64,000 nucleotides of DNA from Vicia villosa (lineage: Eukaryota > Streptophyta > Magnoliopsida > Fabales > Fabaceae): the NCBI RefSeq assembly GCF_029867415.1, contig NW_026705298.1:248001-312000 (forward strand), read 5' to 3'. The notes under the pieces are model-generated. The model searched no databases, had not been told where the DNA came from, and was given only the letters and a program-made list of their open reading frames with translations. The position numbers and the translations under genes were made by a program. Positions 11,641 to 22,100 of this stretch are shown piece by piece; positions within the stretch are counted from its first letter, which is position 1, and the number at the start of each line of letters is the position of its first letter.

Positions 11641-11956
11641 ATTTACACCCGTTTTTTTGTTTAAAGGGAGTAATTAAAATTTGATTATAATAACATTTTC
11701 AATTTAAACCCGTTTTTAGAAAATAGGGTGTATATTGTCATCTGATAATATTTAAAATGATATTTTATTTACAAAATTGCCACCACATTTCTTATTTACA
11801 CCCGTTTTTAGTATATTGGGTGTAAATTTTAAAATTATATTAATCTTTTTGTACTAGTGTCTCTCTAGAATTTTCTTTGGACTATACCACTAATACCAAC
11901 ACATGGGCCTAACAATTTATTAGTCCAATTGATCAAAACAAGTTTATGATCCAACA

Positions 11957-13178
11957 CCCCCTCTTAATTATTAGTTTTATGAGGGGGTGTTAAAATCCTT
12001 GAGAAATTATGAGTTTATGATATTCATACGGATGACTGAAACAAAACACCTTATAATAGTCAATCTTAGTGTTTTCATTGTAGTCTTTTTTACTATTCTT
12101 ATCTCATATCTTTTACTTTTCCCTTGACATTCTTATTTGACTTATACATTTTCTTCACGCCCATATCCTTACGCTATTTCATAAGTGAAATGATTTTCCA
12201 TATATCTTTCTTCTTCACAGATTTCATTTATTTGTCCATTTCATTTATTCATCTCTCATCTTGTAGAGTTTCTTCAAAAGTTATTGATTCATAATTTTCA
12301 GAAAGACATAATAGTGTAGGATTATTTATACCTTCAACTTCTTCATAGATATCTTCAAGCCTTTGAGGTGATAATGTGTTTGTGTTGTCATAAATATCTA
12401 GAATACTTTATGTACATGCCACTCCCTTTTCACTTGTAGTGTCTTCAAAACTGGATGACATTGGTGAGTGGAACTCTTGTTGAACCTCTCTAGATGTTTC
12501 TTCTTTGAATTCTAAAAAGAAATTATATTCTTTTTTTAATACCAAAATCCCATTCTCTTATTCATCAAAGAACACATATCAGCTTATTATAATCTTGTTG
12601 TTGTAGCCAAAATTGATTATAATCTTGGTGAGAAAAGAACCAAAATTGGTGACAAGACGGACTTCTTGCTCTTGTCATCAATTTTGGCTCTTTTCTCACC
12701 TGAAATATGAACATGGGCTACACTCTCGAAGGCCCTCAAGTGTGAGATACTAGGACTTCTTCCACTCAATGTTTCTTGTGCTGTCTTTCCCCATACACTT
12801 CTATTTGGAGATTGATTGGAAAAATATATTGCATATGCCACCGCCTCTGCCCAAAGTTCTTTTGGTAGATTCTTACTTTTGAGCATGATTCGAGCCATGT
12901 CAAGAATTGTTCTATTTCTTCTTTCTAAAACACGATTTTGTTGGAGGGATCTTGGAACATCATTTTGTGTTAGAGTTAAGGAATCTTCATCTTGTAATTC
13001 TTTATAACCTTTTTCAACAACCTCTCAAACATCGTTTGCTCCAAGAATAGCCTTCATTTTGATATACCAATTATCATAAGTACTACCTTTGAGAAGTAGA
13101 ACTTGGAAGAATGTTGCCTCATTGTTCGCCGTGATTATAGAGTGAGTTCTTATCAAAACCTAAACTCTGATGCCACTT
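11957..13178 (-). mobile_element. Deleted internal region of the copia retrotransposon
   Basis: Three copia pieces remain on the minus strand. 13164-13176 (TGGCATCAGAG) resembles the primer-binding site complementary to initiator Met tRNA, next to the 5' LTR. About 13110-12950 resembles the gag start ('KMKAILGANDVWE' across frames). 12898-12617 encodes integrase: 'MLKSKNLPKELWAEAV', 'SNQSPNRSVWGKTAQE', then 'KIDDKSKK'. About 12560-12020 holds decayed linker sequence, and no reverse transcriptase was found. With 1.2 kb instead of the usual 4 kb or so, this copy is non-functional. Confidence 0.8.
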
Positions 13179-13518
13179 TGTTGAAAAAGGAAAAAGGATA
13201 TATTGAGATTTTATCAGGATTTGAAAGGAGAGACTATTTGAGAGAATGATAATTTCTATTGAGAGGATGTTTTACAAGTTTGTTTACTTGCTTCTACTTG
13301 CTTTGTTACTACCTTCTACTAGTTTCTAGTAGATTTCTTTACAAATGATAAGTCCTCCATATTTATAATATTTAAGGGAGAGTTCTATATGCATCTATAA
13401 ATCATTTTAGATATTTTAAGAGAGAGATGAAAGGAGAGTTCTACATACATTTATAAATTATTTTAAATATTTCATGAGAAAGACCGAGAGAGTTCTACAC
13501 ATTTCTCTCTATTACTTA

Positions 13519-13576
<58 letters not shown>

Positions 13577-13701
13577 GTGACCCACTAATCTACTTCTACC
13601 TTTCTCGAATTCTTTCTTTGACCTATACCACTAATACAAACAAATGGACCTAACACTTTATTAATCAATTAATTAGATAAAAAAAAGTTTATAATCCACC
13701 A
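13179..13701 (-). mobile_element. 5' LTR of the copia retrotransposon
   Basis: Matches the split LTR at 3920-11956. It starts TGTTGAAAAA and ends near AATCCACCA, where the other copy has TCCAACA. It is about 100 bp longer, partly because of an internal (TTA)n tract and a second copy of the 'gagagttctaca' segment. Flanks of ATAAG (3915-3919) and ATAAT (13702-13706) could be a 5-bp target duplication with one change. The visible divergence between the two LTRs indicates an old insertion. Confidence 0.75.
13521..13576. repeat. (TTA)n microsatellite inside the copia LTR
   Basis: About 18 uninterrupted TTA units. The corresponding place in the other LTR (about 4208-4218) has only a few units, so the tract expanded after insertion. 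Confidence 0.97.
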
Positions 13702-14034
13702 ATAATAATAATGCATTTGGTAATATCAATATGACAATTCAATTAGTAATGGATAAGGATATTTGAGTTCAACTACTTATTGATGCAAATGGAGTAAATG
13801 AGGTCCTTCATGCAGAAGATATTCAAGCTCAGCTAAAGCTAACCCAAACCCTCCAAATTCAATATCATTTTTGGAAAGAGACGGCCAGTAAATTTCATTC
13901 AAGGGAATAGGAGTACAACTTATTTTCACATAGTATCCAAAATCGATATTGCAAAAAAAAACATTCCCATGTTGAGAAATAGTGAGTCTAGAGCCAACTG
14001 ACATTGAGCAACGTGTGTTAGATGATACCGAGGA

Positions 14035-14162
14035 AGGGGCCCCACATGACTAATCCGCGGGGGAAAGGGCGTTTTTTACTCCAGCCGGGATCAAACCCGG
14101 GTACTAGCCGGTTTCGTTCCTTTTTGGAGAAAGCTCATTTGCCAACTGAGCCAACCCTTTGA
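14035..14162 (-). repeat. tRNA-like sequence, probably a SINE head
   Basis: Read on the minus strand from 14160, the stretch has an A-box-like 'TGGCTCAGTTGG' and, about 50 bp further, a B-box-like 'GGGTTTGATCCC'. These are the internal RNA polymerase III promoter elements of tRNAs and tRNA-derived SINEs. It does not fold into a clean tRNA with a matched acceptor stem, so a SINE or decayed tRNA gene is more likely than a working tRNA. The preceding 13702-14034 has no gene I recognise. Confidence 0.45.
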
Positions 14163-14199
14163 TTTCACGTTTGAGGCATTTAGAATTAATTATAGATGT

Positions 14200-14462
14200 T
14201 TAAAATTGATTTTGACGTGTTTGGTTGATCTCGAAAAGAATTGATTATGCTTTCCGGAATTGATTCTACATGAAGTTAGAATTTGTAGCTTTTGATTAAA
14301 CGTGATTTTTACACTAAAATTTATTGTTCGATTCACTTTTGCAAAAATTTCTCCAAACATAAATCACTTTACCTCTAACTCACTTTTATCCAGAATCAAT
14401 TTTATATAATCAATTCAGTCAAAATCAATTTTATTCACCACAGAACCAAACACACGCTTAAT
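14200..14462. mobile_element. MITE-like element (family also at 15313-15681)
   Basis: Starts near 'cgtgtttggttgat' and ends near 'aaccaaacacacg', an imperfect terminal inverted repeat. The inside is rich in 'aaaattgatttt' and 'tttgtagcttttga' motifs, shared with the element at 15313-15681. It has no coding potential. Superfamily and exact ends could not be fixed. Confidence 0.55.
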
Positions 14463-14837
14463 TGTTGTTCAATTAAGATTGTTAGGCGTCTTTTAAGCAT
14501 TTTCACCACCCTAAAAAACTTAATTTAATGATATTAAAATAACAATTGATATTTTTTACAAATTTGCTCTTAAAGAGATCAAACTAGTGAATATTTCTAT
14601 CATAAAAAAATTTAGTTCTTAAAAAAATATAAATTTTCAGAAGTATGTTATGTCATTAAATAAAAATAATAAAATTTAAAAAAAATTTAAAACTTATAAA
14701 AAGATATAAAGAAATTTCTTTAAAAAGTGTTTGTTATAAAAACTTCAAATTGGGCTGAGTTGATCACATGAAACTTATTGGGCCTCAGCAGGCCCAATCT
14801 CTGGTTGGGTTCAATTCATCACCTGCTTGCAGTGAAG

Positions 14838-16902
14838 ATGTCAGCCATGGCTGAACCAGAAGCGAACAACGAAGATGATGATTACATGGGTGACCTTTCT
14901 AGGTTTCTTCCTTGCGATTCTATTCAACCTCCAAATCCAAACACTTGTTCAAAAAAGGTAATATTTTTGTTCATTTCGAATAGTTCTGCAATTTGACCTT
15001 GAAATTTTAGCTTAGGTTTTGATTTTGTAGATTCTGTAGCTACAATTCATAGGAGAAAATGTTTAATTTTGTTGTGTAGAATCTGTAGTAGAAACTTATG
15101 GTGCATGTAGGGTATTAGCAATCTACGCAATCTCAGAAAACTATGGACGGTTAAGAATTAACACGAGAATAAAGCAAGTATGGCCGAGATGAGGATGTTG
15201 TGTTTATGTGTGGTAAGACTGGACAGAATAAGATTAGAAATGAAAATATTAAAAGGAATGATGAGGTAGCACGAATAGTAGAAAAATTGGTGGAAATTGG
15301 AAAATATACTTATAGCATGTTTGGTTTGGCTTTTGGAATAGTCAAAAGAAGTTTTAGAGGTGTAGAATTGACTCTTGAGTGATTTTGAAGTGTTTGGTAC
15401 TTCTAAAGTAGAATTGATTCTTGAGTGATTTGAAGGTGTTTGGTACTTCTAAAGTAGAATTGATTCTGCTTAAAGCTAAAATTTGTAGCTTTTGAATTGA
15501 AACTAGATTTTGACACTAAAATTTGTAGCTTTTGAATTTAAACTAGATTTTTACATCGAAATTTGTTGTTCAGCTCCCTTTTACATAAACGTATCCCAAC
15601 ATAAATCAATACTGTTAAAATCAATTCTACCGAACTCAATTCTATCAAAATCAATTTTGTCCACCGCCAATTCAAACACAAACTTCGGTGGTTTGGGCAT
15701 GTAAAGAGAAGACCCGTAGATTCTGTTATAAGGAGAGTAGATCAGATGGACAGGAGTCAAACAGTTATAAGTAGAGAAAGACCTAGAAAAACTATAAGAG
15801 AAGTTATTAAGAAAGGTTTCGAGATTAATGATTTGAATAGAAATATGGTCCTTGATAGAATATTATGGCGGAAGTTGATCAATGTAGCAGAACTGACTTA
15901 GTAGTATAAGGCTCGGTTGTTATTGTTGTTGTATTCAATTCAAAACATGGGCATGTATCTTTCACTTAGCAATTTATAAGGACTGTGCAAAATTTCATGT
16001 TGATAATGATAACTCCCTTGTTACTATGCAGATTTCTGACAAGAAAGGTCCTTCAATAAACTCTTCCAAGAGCCAATTCAAAGCTCTAAACTGGCAAGAA
16101 CGGCGAAAAATTGAAAGAGAGAGGAAGCAAATACAAGAGGATGAACAAACATTAGCAAAAGTGGAAGCTCCAATACCACAATCCAACATTGGGTTTAAGC
16201 TTCTCCAAAATATGGGTTATACTCCAGGTTCCGCACTTGGCAAGGAGGGCTCAGGACGGGCTGAACCGGTCGGGATTGAAATTCGACGCTCACGAGCCGG
16301 TATAGGCTTAGAGGATCCTCATAAGGAAAAGAAGAAAAGGGAGGAAATCACAATCCATAGGAAAAGGAAGAATGAGGAGGCTCTGATGGAAGAATTTGGG
16401 TCTAGGCAGAAATCGCGTTGGAAGAGTAGGAGAGTTATTGTTAATTTTAATAAGGCTAAGGCTGCTCTTGACCAATTGGAGAATCGGGAAATTGTGGAGC
16501 CACCAAAGAACGAGGATGATGCCGAGGGTGAAGATGAAGAAGAGGAAGAAGAAATAACAGAAGAGGTGTGTGACTTAATAATACATATTAACTTCATTAT
16601 TATTGAACTTGGTTATCTTATCCGTTTTTGAATCGATTGCAAATTTGACAATGAAATGAATGCAGGACTTGCTCGATGTTTTGATGAAACTGAGGGACGA
16701 GTTCAATTACTGCCTCTTCTGCGGATGTAAAGTAAGCAAACATGTGATTTAATTAAAAATATTTTCTTATATTTTCAAAAGACGAAACCGCAATGGAATA
16801 TTCGATACAAATTGACTTTTTTTTCCCTTCTTATTTCTCCAGTATGAATCAAGTTCTGCTCTCTTGGATAACTGCCCTGGAATCAATGAAGATGATCACT
16901 GA
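14838..16902 (+). CDS. G-patch domain protein, GPATCH11-like
   Basis: Exons 14838-14957, 16032-16565, 16666-16731 and 16843-16902 give 259 aa with consistent GT/AG borders. The acidic start 'EDDDYMGDLSRFLP' is typical of the GPATCH11 family. A basic coiled-coil-like helix ('WQERRKIERERKQIQ') follows. A G-patch lies at about residues 90-132 ('IGFKLLQNMGYTPGSALG'). Near the C terminus a Cys-containing DUF4187 region ('FNYCFFCGCKY', then 'NCPGINEDDH') ends the protein. G-patch proteins usually activate DEAH-box RNA helicases in splicing or ribosome assembly; the partner here is unknown. Intron 1 is over 1 kb and holds LINE and MITE sequence. An out-of-frame upstream ATG at 14768 opens 28 codons overlapping the start, relevant only if transcription begins upstream of it. 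Confidence 0.9.
15116..15905 (+). pseudogene. LINE ORF2 C-terminal fragment in intron 1, split by a MITE
   Basis: 15180-15312 reads, across frames, 'MFMCGKTGQNKIRNENI', then 'EVARIVEKLVE'. 15682-15900 continues 'WFGHVKRRPVDSVIRRVDQM', 'RERPRKTIREVIKKG' and 'DRILWRKLINVAELT'. Together these are the tail of a plant LINE open reading frame 2. The two halves are separated by a MITE. The LINE piece lies in the same orientation as the host gene, but inside its intron. Confidence 0.7.
15313..15681. mobile_element. MITE-like insertion inside the intronic LINE fragment
   Basis: Starts near 'gcatgtttggtttggc' and ends near 'caattcaaacacaaac'. It shares internal motifs with 14200-14462. It interrupts the LINE reading frame between the codons for the 'VEKLVE' and 'WFGHV' parts, and 'actt' on both sides may be the target duplication. 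Two short direct repeats ('tttggtacttctaaagtag') lie at 15389-15465. Confidence 0.6.
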
Positions 16903-17439
16903 ATTTAACGTCTCTTAGTACAACAGAAACTATCTTGTTTGCTCTTTTTGTCAAGCAATCATTGATAACTGTAAATGCATATAGGGAACCTTGTGCTGGA
17001 AATTTGTTAGTGCATCTATCTATCTATCTCTCTGAGTTTAGTCATCTCAATTTGGTAAATTATGACTTTGTTAATCTGTCATTTGATTGATGCTGGAAAT
17101 GAACTAATGCATTCTAAAGAAATATTTATTTCTAGAAATGTCATGTTCCAAGAACGCATTCTTTCATATATTGGTTTTTCTAATTCTATGAGTGATAATT
17201 GGGAATTTTTGCCTTCTGCTTAGAATTTTCAAAGACATATTCCTAATGTTGAAACTTCAATTCAGAAGTCTACTAATTCAATTGACCAGGATGTTCTTGA
17301 TGACTCAAACACTAACCTATCTTACCAGTTACCATCCATTATCAACCATATACCATGCAATTATCATTCGTGATAGTGATCAACCACAAACTCGTGCATA
17401 TTTTAATTATGATACTCATCAATCACAAATATCTACACT

Positions 17440-18366
17440 TAGGAGTGTTTGTGGTACGGTTTGAGTGATTTTGATGCTAAAATTTATCCGAAACGCAAGA
17501 GAAAAAAATGTATAGTTCGATTTGATTCGGTTGATTTTTAAAAATAAAATCAAACCAAAACAAACCAAATCAATTCGGTTTGCTTTGATTCGGTTGATTC
17601 AATTTTTTACAAGATTATTATTGAGTCATACATATACATATAAAGGAGAACATAACTTTATATTTTGTCATTTTATACATTATCAAGTAACAAATAACAA
17701 TGTCAATGAATACAAATTACAACATTATTTCAGCATCAAATAAAAATAACAATGTATTATAAAATACACATCACCTAAACCAAAACTAGGCTATCCATCC
17801 CACGACACATGAGAGAAACACTTCAATCCTATATTGAACCTTTAAAGCACGACACTTTCTCTCAAGACAACCTTTAAAGCACGACACTTTCTCTCAAGAC
17901 AGCTAAAACGCGCCTCCTACTATTAGAAAACTCAGTCACGACAGCACTAAATAAACTTTCATTAAAATCATTATATCCAAGTATCCTCCCTTAGAACTAC
18001 TTACATATCATAATTGAACGAGGTTAAGACGTACAAACAAATGAAAAGATTTAAAAGGAATGAACAAGATTTAAAAACTTATATTTCATTTACAAGCACA
18101 TCTACTAATCTTATCCAATATCAGAAAGTCCTTCATTTAATTGTGGGATTGAAGTCATTTCTAAAAATGTATCAAATATATCAACATAATGTGGTTCAAT
18201 TTGGTTCGGTTTGCAAAATACAAACCGTAAATTGAACTCAACTGTACGGCTTTGTTAAAATATCATTCAAATACAATTAAACCAAATACGATTTTTTGTA
18301 ATTTTTGGTTTGGTTCGATTCGATTAAAGATTTTCAATTGAGCTGACTTGGTTTTGTATACTCCTA
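17440..18366. mobile_element. hAT-like non-autonomous element
   Basis: The ends are TAGGAGTGTTTGTGGT at 17440 and ATACTCCTA at 18358-18366, a short inverted repeat of the 'TAGGGGTGT' type known from plant hAT elements. Both subterminal parts carry many copies of 'ggtttggttcggtt' or its complement in inverted order. The flanks TCTACACT (17432-17439) and CTTGCACT (18367-18374) agree at five of eight positions, consistent with a decayed 8-bp target duplication. No transposase frame is present. Confidence 0.55.
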
Positions 18367-19137
18367 CTTGCACTTGTCATTCAACATTCTGAAAGAAGAC
18401 TTATGTATGTAACACATCAAACAATTTTCCAAACCATTCATCCACAAGTATGAAATATCTTATTTGTTAAAATTTATCACACACTATAAACCAAAAACAT
18501 ATGTTGATGTTATCAAATTTTAATAATGGAACCAAGTTATGAAAGATGAATTTGTAGCCCTTGAAAGTGTTGGACGAGTGACTTCAAATACAAGAGAAGG
18601 TGAACTGTGTTGATTTGAAAAACGATCTTCAAATAAAAATTCTTTAATAAAATTAGAGTTTAAAACAATTTGTGAAACAATAATTTTCTTTCTTTCTTTG
18701 TCTTCTCTCTTTTTCTCATGTAAGAAAAAAAAACCTCTAAAACCGACACATCATAATATGTGTTTCATTGTCAATGGTGGAATTTGATTAATTACATGTT
18801 CAATTCATGAAGTAAAACGTCTAGATTATAGGAATAATTATAGGAATTCAAATGAAAAGAATACACAGTAGTTATTCTAACAGTCAACTCTAGAGATGTG
18901 GCTTCACTGTTTGAAGTCAAAGAAAAATTACACATCCCACATGCAGAATTTACAAGACACTTGCTCCATTCTCCCATCAAGTTTTAAAAACAAATTAGTA
19001 CTGTCTCATTTCACATGAAAAATGAGATACATTTTCCATAACCTTAAAAAACACACAACAAATCAATTAATCTATCCACACAAGAAATCCTTTTAAAAAC
19101 TAAAATTTATTTTAAAAAAACAAGATCACCTCATCTT
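18367..19137. other. Intergenic and 3' flank of the kinesin gene
   Basis: AT-rich, no gene seen. The kinesin reading frame (minus strand) stops at 19138, so the right part should contain its 3' untranslated region. Confidence 0.5.
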
Positions 19138-22100
19138 TTATATCCATCCCCTTTCCTTGTCCTTATGACTATTCTTCTGTTCTTTAGCACCTCCACCTCT
19201 TCTGCCATTTCCAGCTTGCACCCCTCTTTGTGCCAATTTCCCTCTACTTCCAATAGAAACTCTCAGTTTCTCCATTCCTACATTTACACCACCAACTTTT
19301 CTCATATGTTGTAGTGGAGACTTCACCTGACCTTTTCTGTGTGTGCTTCTTCTTAATATGCTCCCGATCTTCTTAACACCGCTTTTCACTTCTTTAGGAC
19401 TCTCGCAATGACCTTGTAATGGTTGCATTGTTTTTGATTCCTCGATGACATCTTGGTTTGTTAACTTTGGTATGAATGGTGTTTGAAAATGTGTTAAACT
19501 TGGGAGAGGAATCAGAGAGTTCCTCCTTGAAGTAGTTGCAGACGGAATGCCTCGCGGTGTCATTGTGCATAAAGAAGCTCTTGCTGTCCTTTTTGGAAGT
19601 AGCGACTTGTTATCGGCCATGTCAGGATTGTTTTCTTTCTCGTTCTGATCAATGTACTTGATGGAGCTTTCTATTGTAGAAAAGGGTATATTGTAAGGTT
19701 TTGAGATGATGTTCTCCATTAAGGGTCTAGCTGAATTTCCGCCACTTGTTGGATCGTTACAATTCTTGAGAGTTGCTAATGGTCGATTCGCGAGTGGTGT
19801 TGGTCTTAAAATTGAATTGTTTTGCTCTTGATTCATTTGATGCTGCTCAGCTATCTTTGAGTCTACATGTTGACGCGCTAGCTTTCTCTCAATCATAAGC
19901 TGTGATTCCAGTTCCTTCACCTTCAAAATTTTGTAATATGTATAAGATACCCTAAATCATAAGTTGTAATGTATAAAGGAGAAAAATAAAAACAAATTTG
20001 TGCTATATTTGGATTGTTCGATATTGTTTGAGAGAGCTTATAGATGAAATAGCTTATGGTGTGTCCATAAGCTATTTACAGCTTACTTCCATAACTTGTT
20101 CAAAATAGATTATGAAAACAACTTATAACTTTATAAGATTTAATATGTTACCTTGTCTTGAAGACTTTTGTTTTTATGATCCCTTTCCTTCATTTTGAAC
20201 TCTAATCCATGGATTGTATCCTCCATCTTCTTGATTTGAAAATCCTTAAGTTTTAGCTCTTGTTTAGTTTTGTCAGCCTAAATATAAATAACATGTAAGC
20301 AATGAAACAAATTGAAAATGATGAACAAATCGACAATGAAACAAATTGAAAATGATGAACAAGTCGACTGTGAAACAAACTATATATTACACAAAATGAA
20401 ACAAAATATTACAACAATCATACCATCTGTTTGTGTTTCAGAAGTTCAATGGTGTCCCACTGTTTTTTTGCCGGGCCCAATTCTATTCCTCTTACTCTAC
20501 TAGCAAAGTTCAAAGAGCAAATCGTTTCGCTCAAATCATTTTCATTAGGACTGATTTGTACAAACATGAGTGCCTTTGAATCTCCTCCTACAGAAACAAG
20601 ATTGTTCATCAAGTTCAATAATCACATTTGCACAGAATTGTACCTAATGGACAACTGAATCTTCTAAATAAGTACCTAATGAGTCTTGCAGCAAGTGTGT
20701 AAGCTTGGAGTTCCTGTATAGTGAAGAACAATGGATCTTCAATACTGACAATAGACCAAGACCCGTTTGGATAAACTATGTAATTAAACACTTATAGGAC
20801 AGGTGCTTATTATCTAAGCTATAATTTATGAATTGTAATGTTCATAGGCTGTTTCAAATTTCAAAATTTATGATTGAAAAAAAAAACGATGATAACCTGA
20901 AAGGGATGTGTGAACTTTTAGTTGCGAGAGCTGAAATGACATCGCCAAGTGCAGAAAGAGACCTATTAATATTTTGTGTCTCCTTCAATCTATCACCTTG
21001 TACTTCTGTCTTTGCAACCCTTTCGCTGCCAGCTAGGTCCACAAGCCATAACTTGCTTCTAGTGTGTTCTCCATTCAACAAATTTTCTCCCTTAACCATG
21101 ACACAGTGAATGCAGTGAGATCGACTACTATGCTCGTTCGCATTGGTTGAGCTTACAGCCCTTGCATTGCTACCAGTTTGTAGGACATCCCACACTTCAG
21201 TCATGTTGTTCACATGTGCCTCAACCAAACCTGGAATATGCATTCCTTCACCAGCTTGCCTTATCTCCAATCTACATTTAACCACAATTTGTTACTTACC
21301 AAAAAAACTACGAGAACAAACAAAGCTAAGTATGGCTTTCCTTTAAAAACGAAATTTAATCTCTTAAAAACTTCCACCTCTGCTAAAATAACAAAATGGT
21401 TTGTTAGTTTACCGTCTTGCAGACATTCCTGGATGATTTCCTGAAACCAACAAATCTCTTATTTGCTCATTGTACACTTCCAAGACACTTACGGAGATAT
21501 CATAACTGTAGAGGGTTTGTCTTTCCTTGATTATATCAAACATTTTCTCTAGAGTCCTGAAATTAACTCCACGAGCCTCTTCTGTTCCCTCCATTGTGAA
21601 GGTTTTTCCTGTACCAGTCTGTCCGTATGCAAAAATGCATACATTGTATCCATCTAAAACCGAGGTTGCAAATGGTATAGTGTCTTCAAAGATATCAGCT
21701 ATAAAGCAATACAATTAAAATGTGTCAAAATGGGAATTTATCATCAATTCAACACGAAATACAAAAGAAAAAGTATATATATGGAGTTAATGCTTCATTA
21801 ATTACCTTGTTCAATTTGAGGGCCAAAGACAGCATCAAATTTAAAAGTCTTTTTCGAAGATCCGTTTGACAGAACAGTAAGCTCGCCCTCTTTAGAAGAA
21901 TCAAAATCTAAGGCCACTGTGGCTCCTCCTTTGATCTCTTCGGCATTGAGTGGCCTACACCGGCAAAAGACCCTTATGTTTCCTCTCAACTCTAATACCT
22001 TATTGTAAAGCTCTTTTTGAATCTTAGTCCCTTCTATATATTTGGACTTGAGATCTTCATTTAACTCTAGTTGTTCATTCACTTTAAAAAGAGAAACAAG

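Larger units (their letters stand above)
4246..11859 (-). mobile_element. CACTA-superfamily DNA transposon carrying captured gene fragments (Pack-CACTA)
   Basis: The ends are perfect inverted repeats: CACTAGTACAAAAA at 4246-4259 and its complement at 11846-11859. A 3-bp target duplication TCT sits at 4243-4245 and 11860-11862, the size expected for CACTA elements. Subterminal repeats built on 'ttacaccc/gggtgtaa' fill 4260-4870 on the left and recur at 11640-11830 on the right. No CACTA transposase (TNPD/TNPA type) was recognised, so the 7,614-bp element is probably non-autonomous. The interior instead holds fragments of at least four host genes, all on the minus strand, plus a LINE fragment. 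It is younger than the copia element it interrupts. Confidence 0.9.
3920..11956 (-). mobile_element. 3' LTR of a copia-type retrotransposon, split by a CACTA insertion
   Basis: The LTR starts TGTTGGA at 3920 and ends TCCAACA at 11956. Removing the CACTA element (4246-11859) and one copy of its TCT duplication leaves about 420 bp. It matches the second LTR at 13179-13701 along its length; shared landmarks include the 'ttgcttctacttgctttg' block and 'tttcatgaga'. Just outside the LTR on the internal side, the minus strand carries a purine tract (AAGAGGGGGTG, 11954-11968) that fits a polypurine tract. The element therefore reads on the minus strand and this is its 3' LTR. Confidence 0.8.

Noticed and set aside
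13777..14004. Minus-strand frame of 75 codons starting MSVGSRLTIS
   Set aside because: No family recognised, no splice partner found; left as unassigned sequence between the copia LTR and the SINE-like repeat.
14085..14162. Functional tRNA gene
   Set aside because: A and B boxes are present, but no matched acceptor stem or clear anticodon arm can be drawn; SINE or decayed tRNA is more likely.
16319..16597. Minus-strand open frame over the G-patch exon
   Set aside because: Shadow of the acidic and lysine-rich coding strand; gives only Ser/Phe/Leu-rich sequence.
17192..17743. Plus-strand frames downstream of the G-patch gene
   Set aside because: AT-rich chance frames; the right half is inside the hAT-like element.
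20828..21444. Plus-strand open frames over kinesin exons
   Set aside because: Antisense shadows of the motor domain exons.
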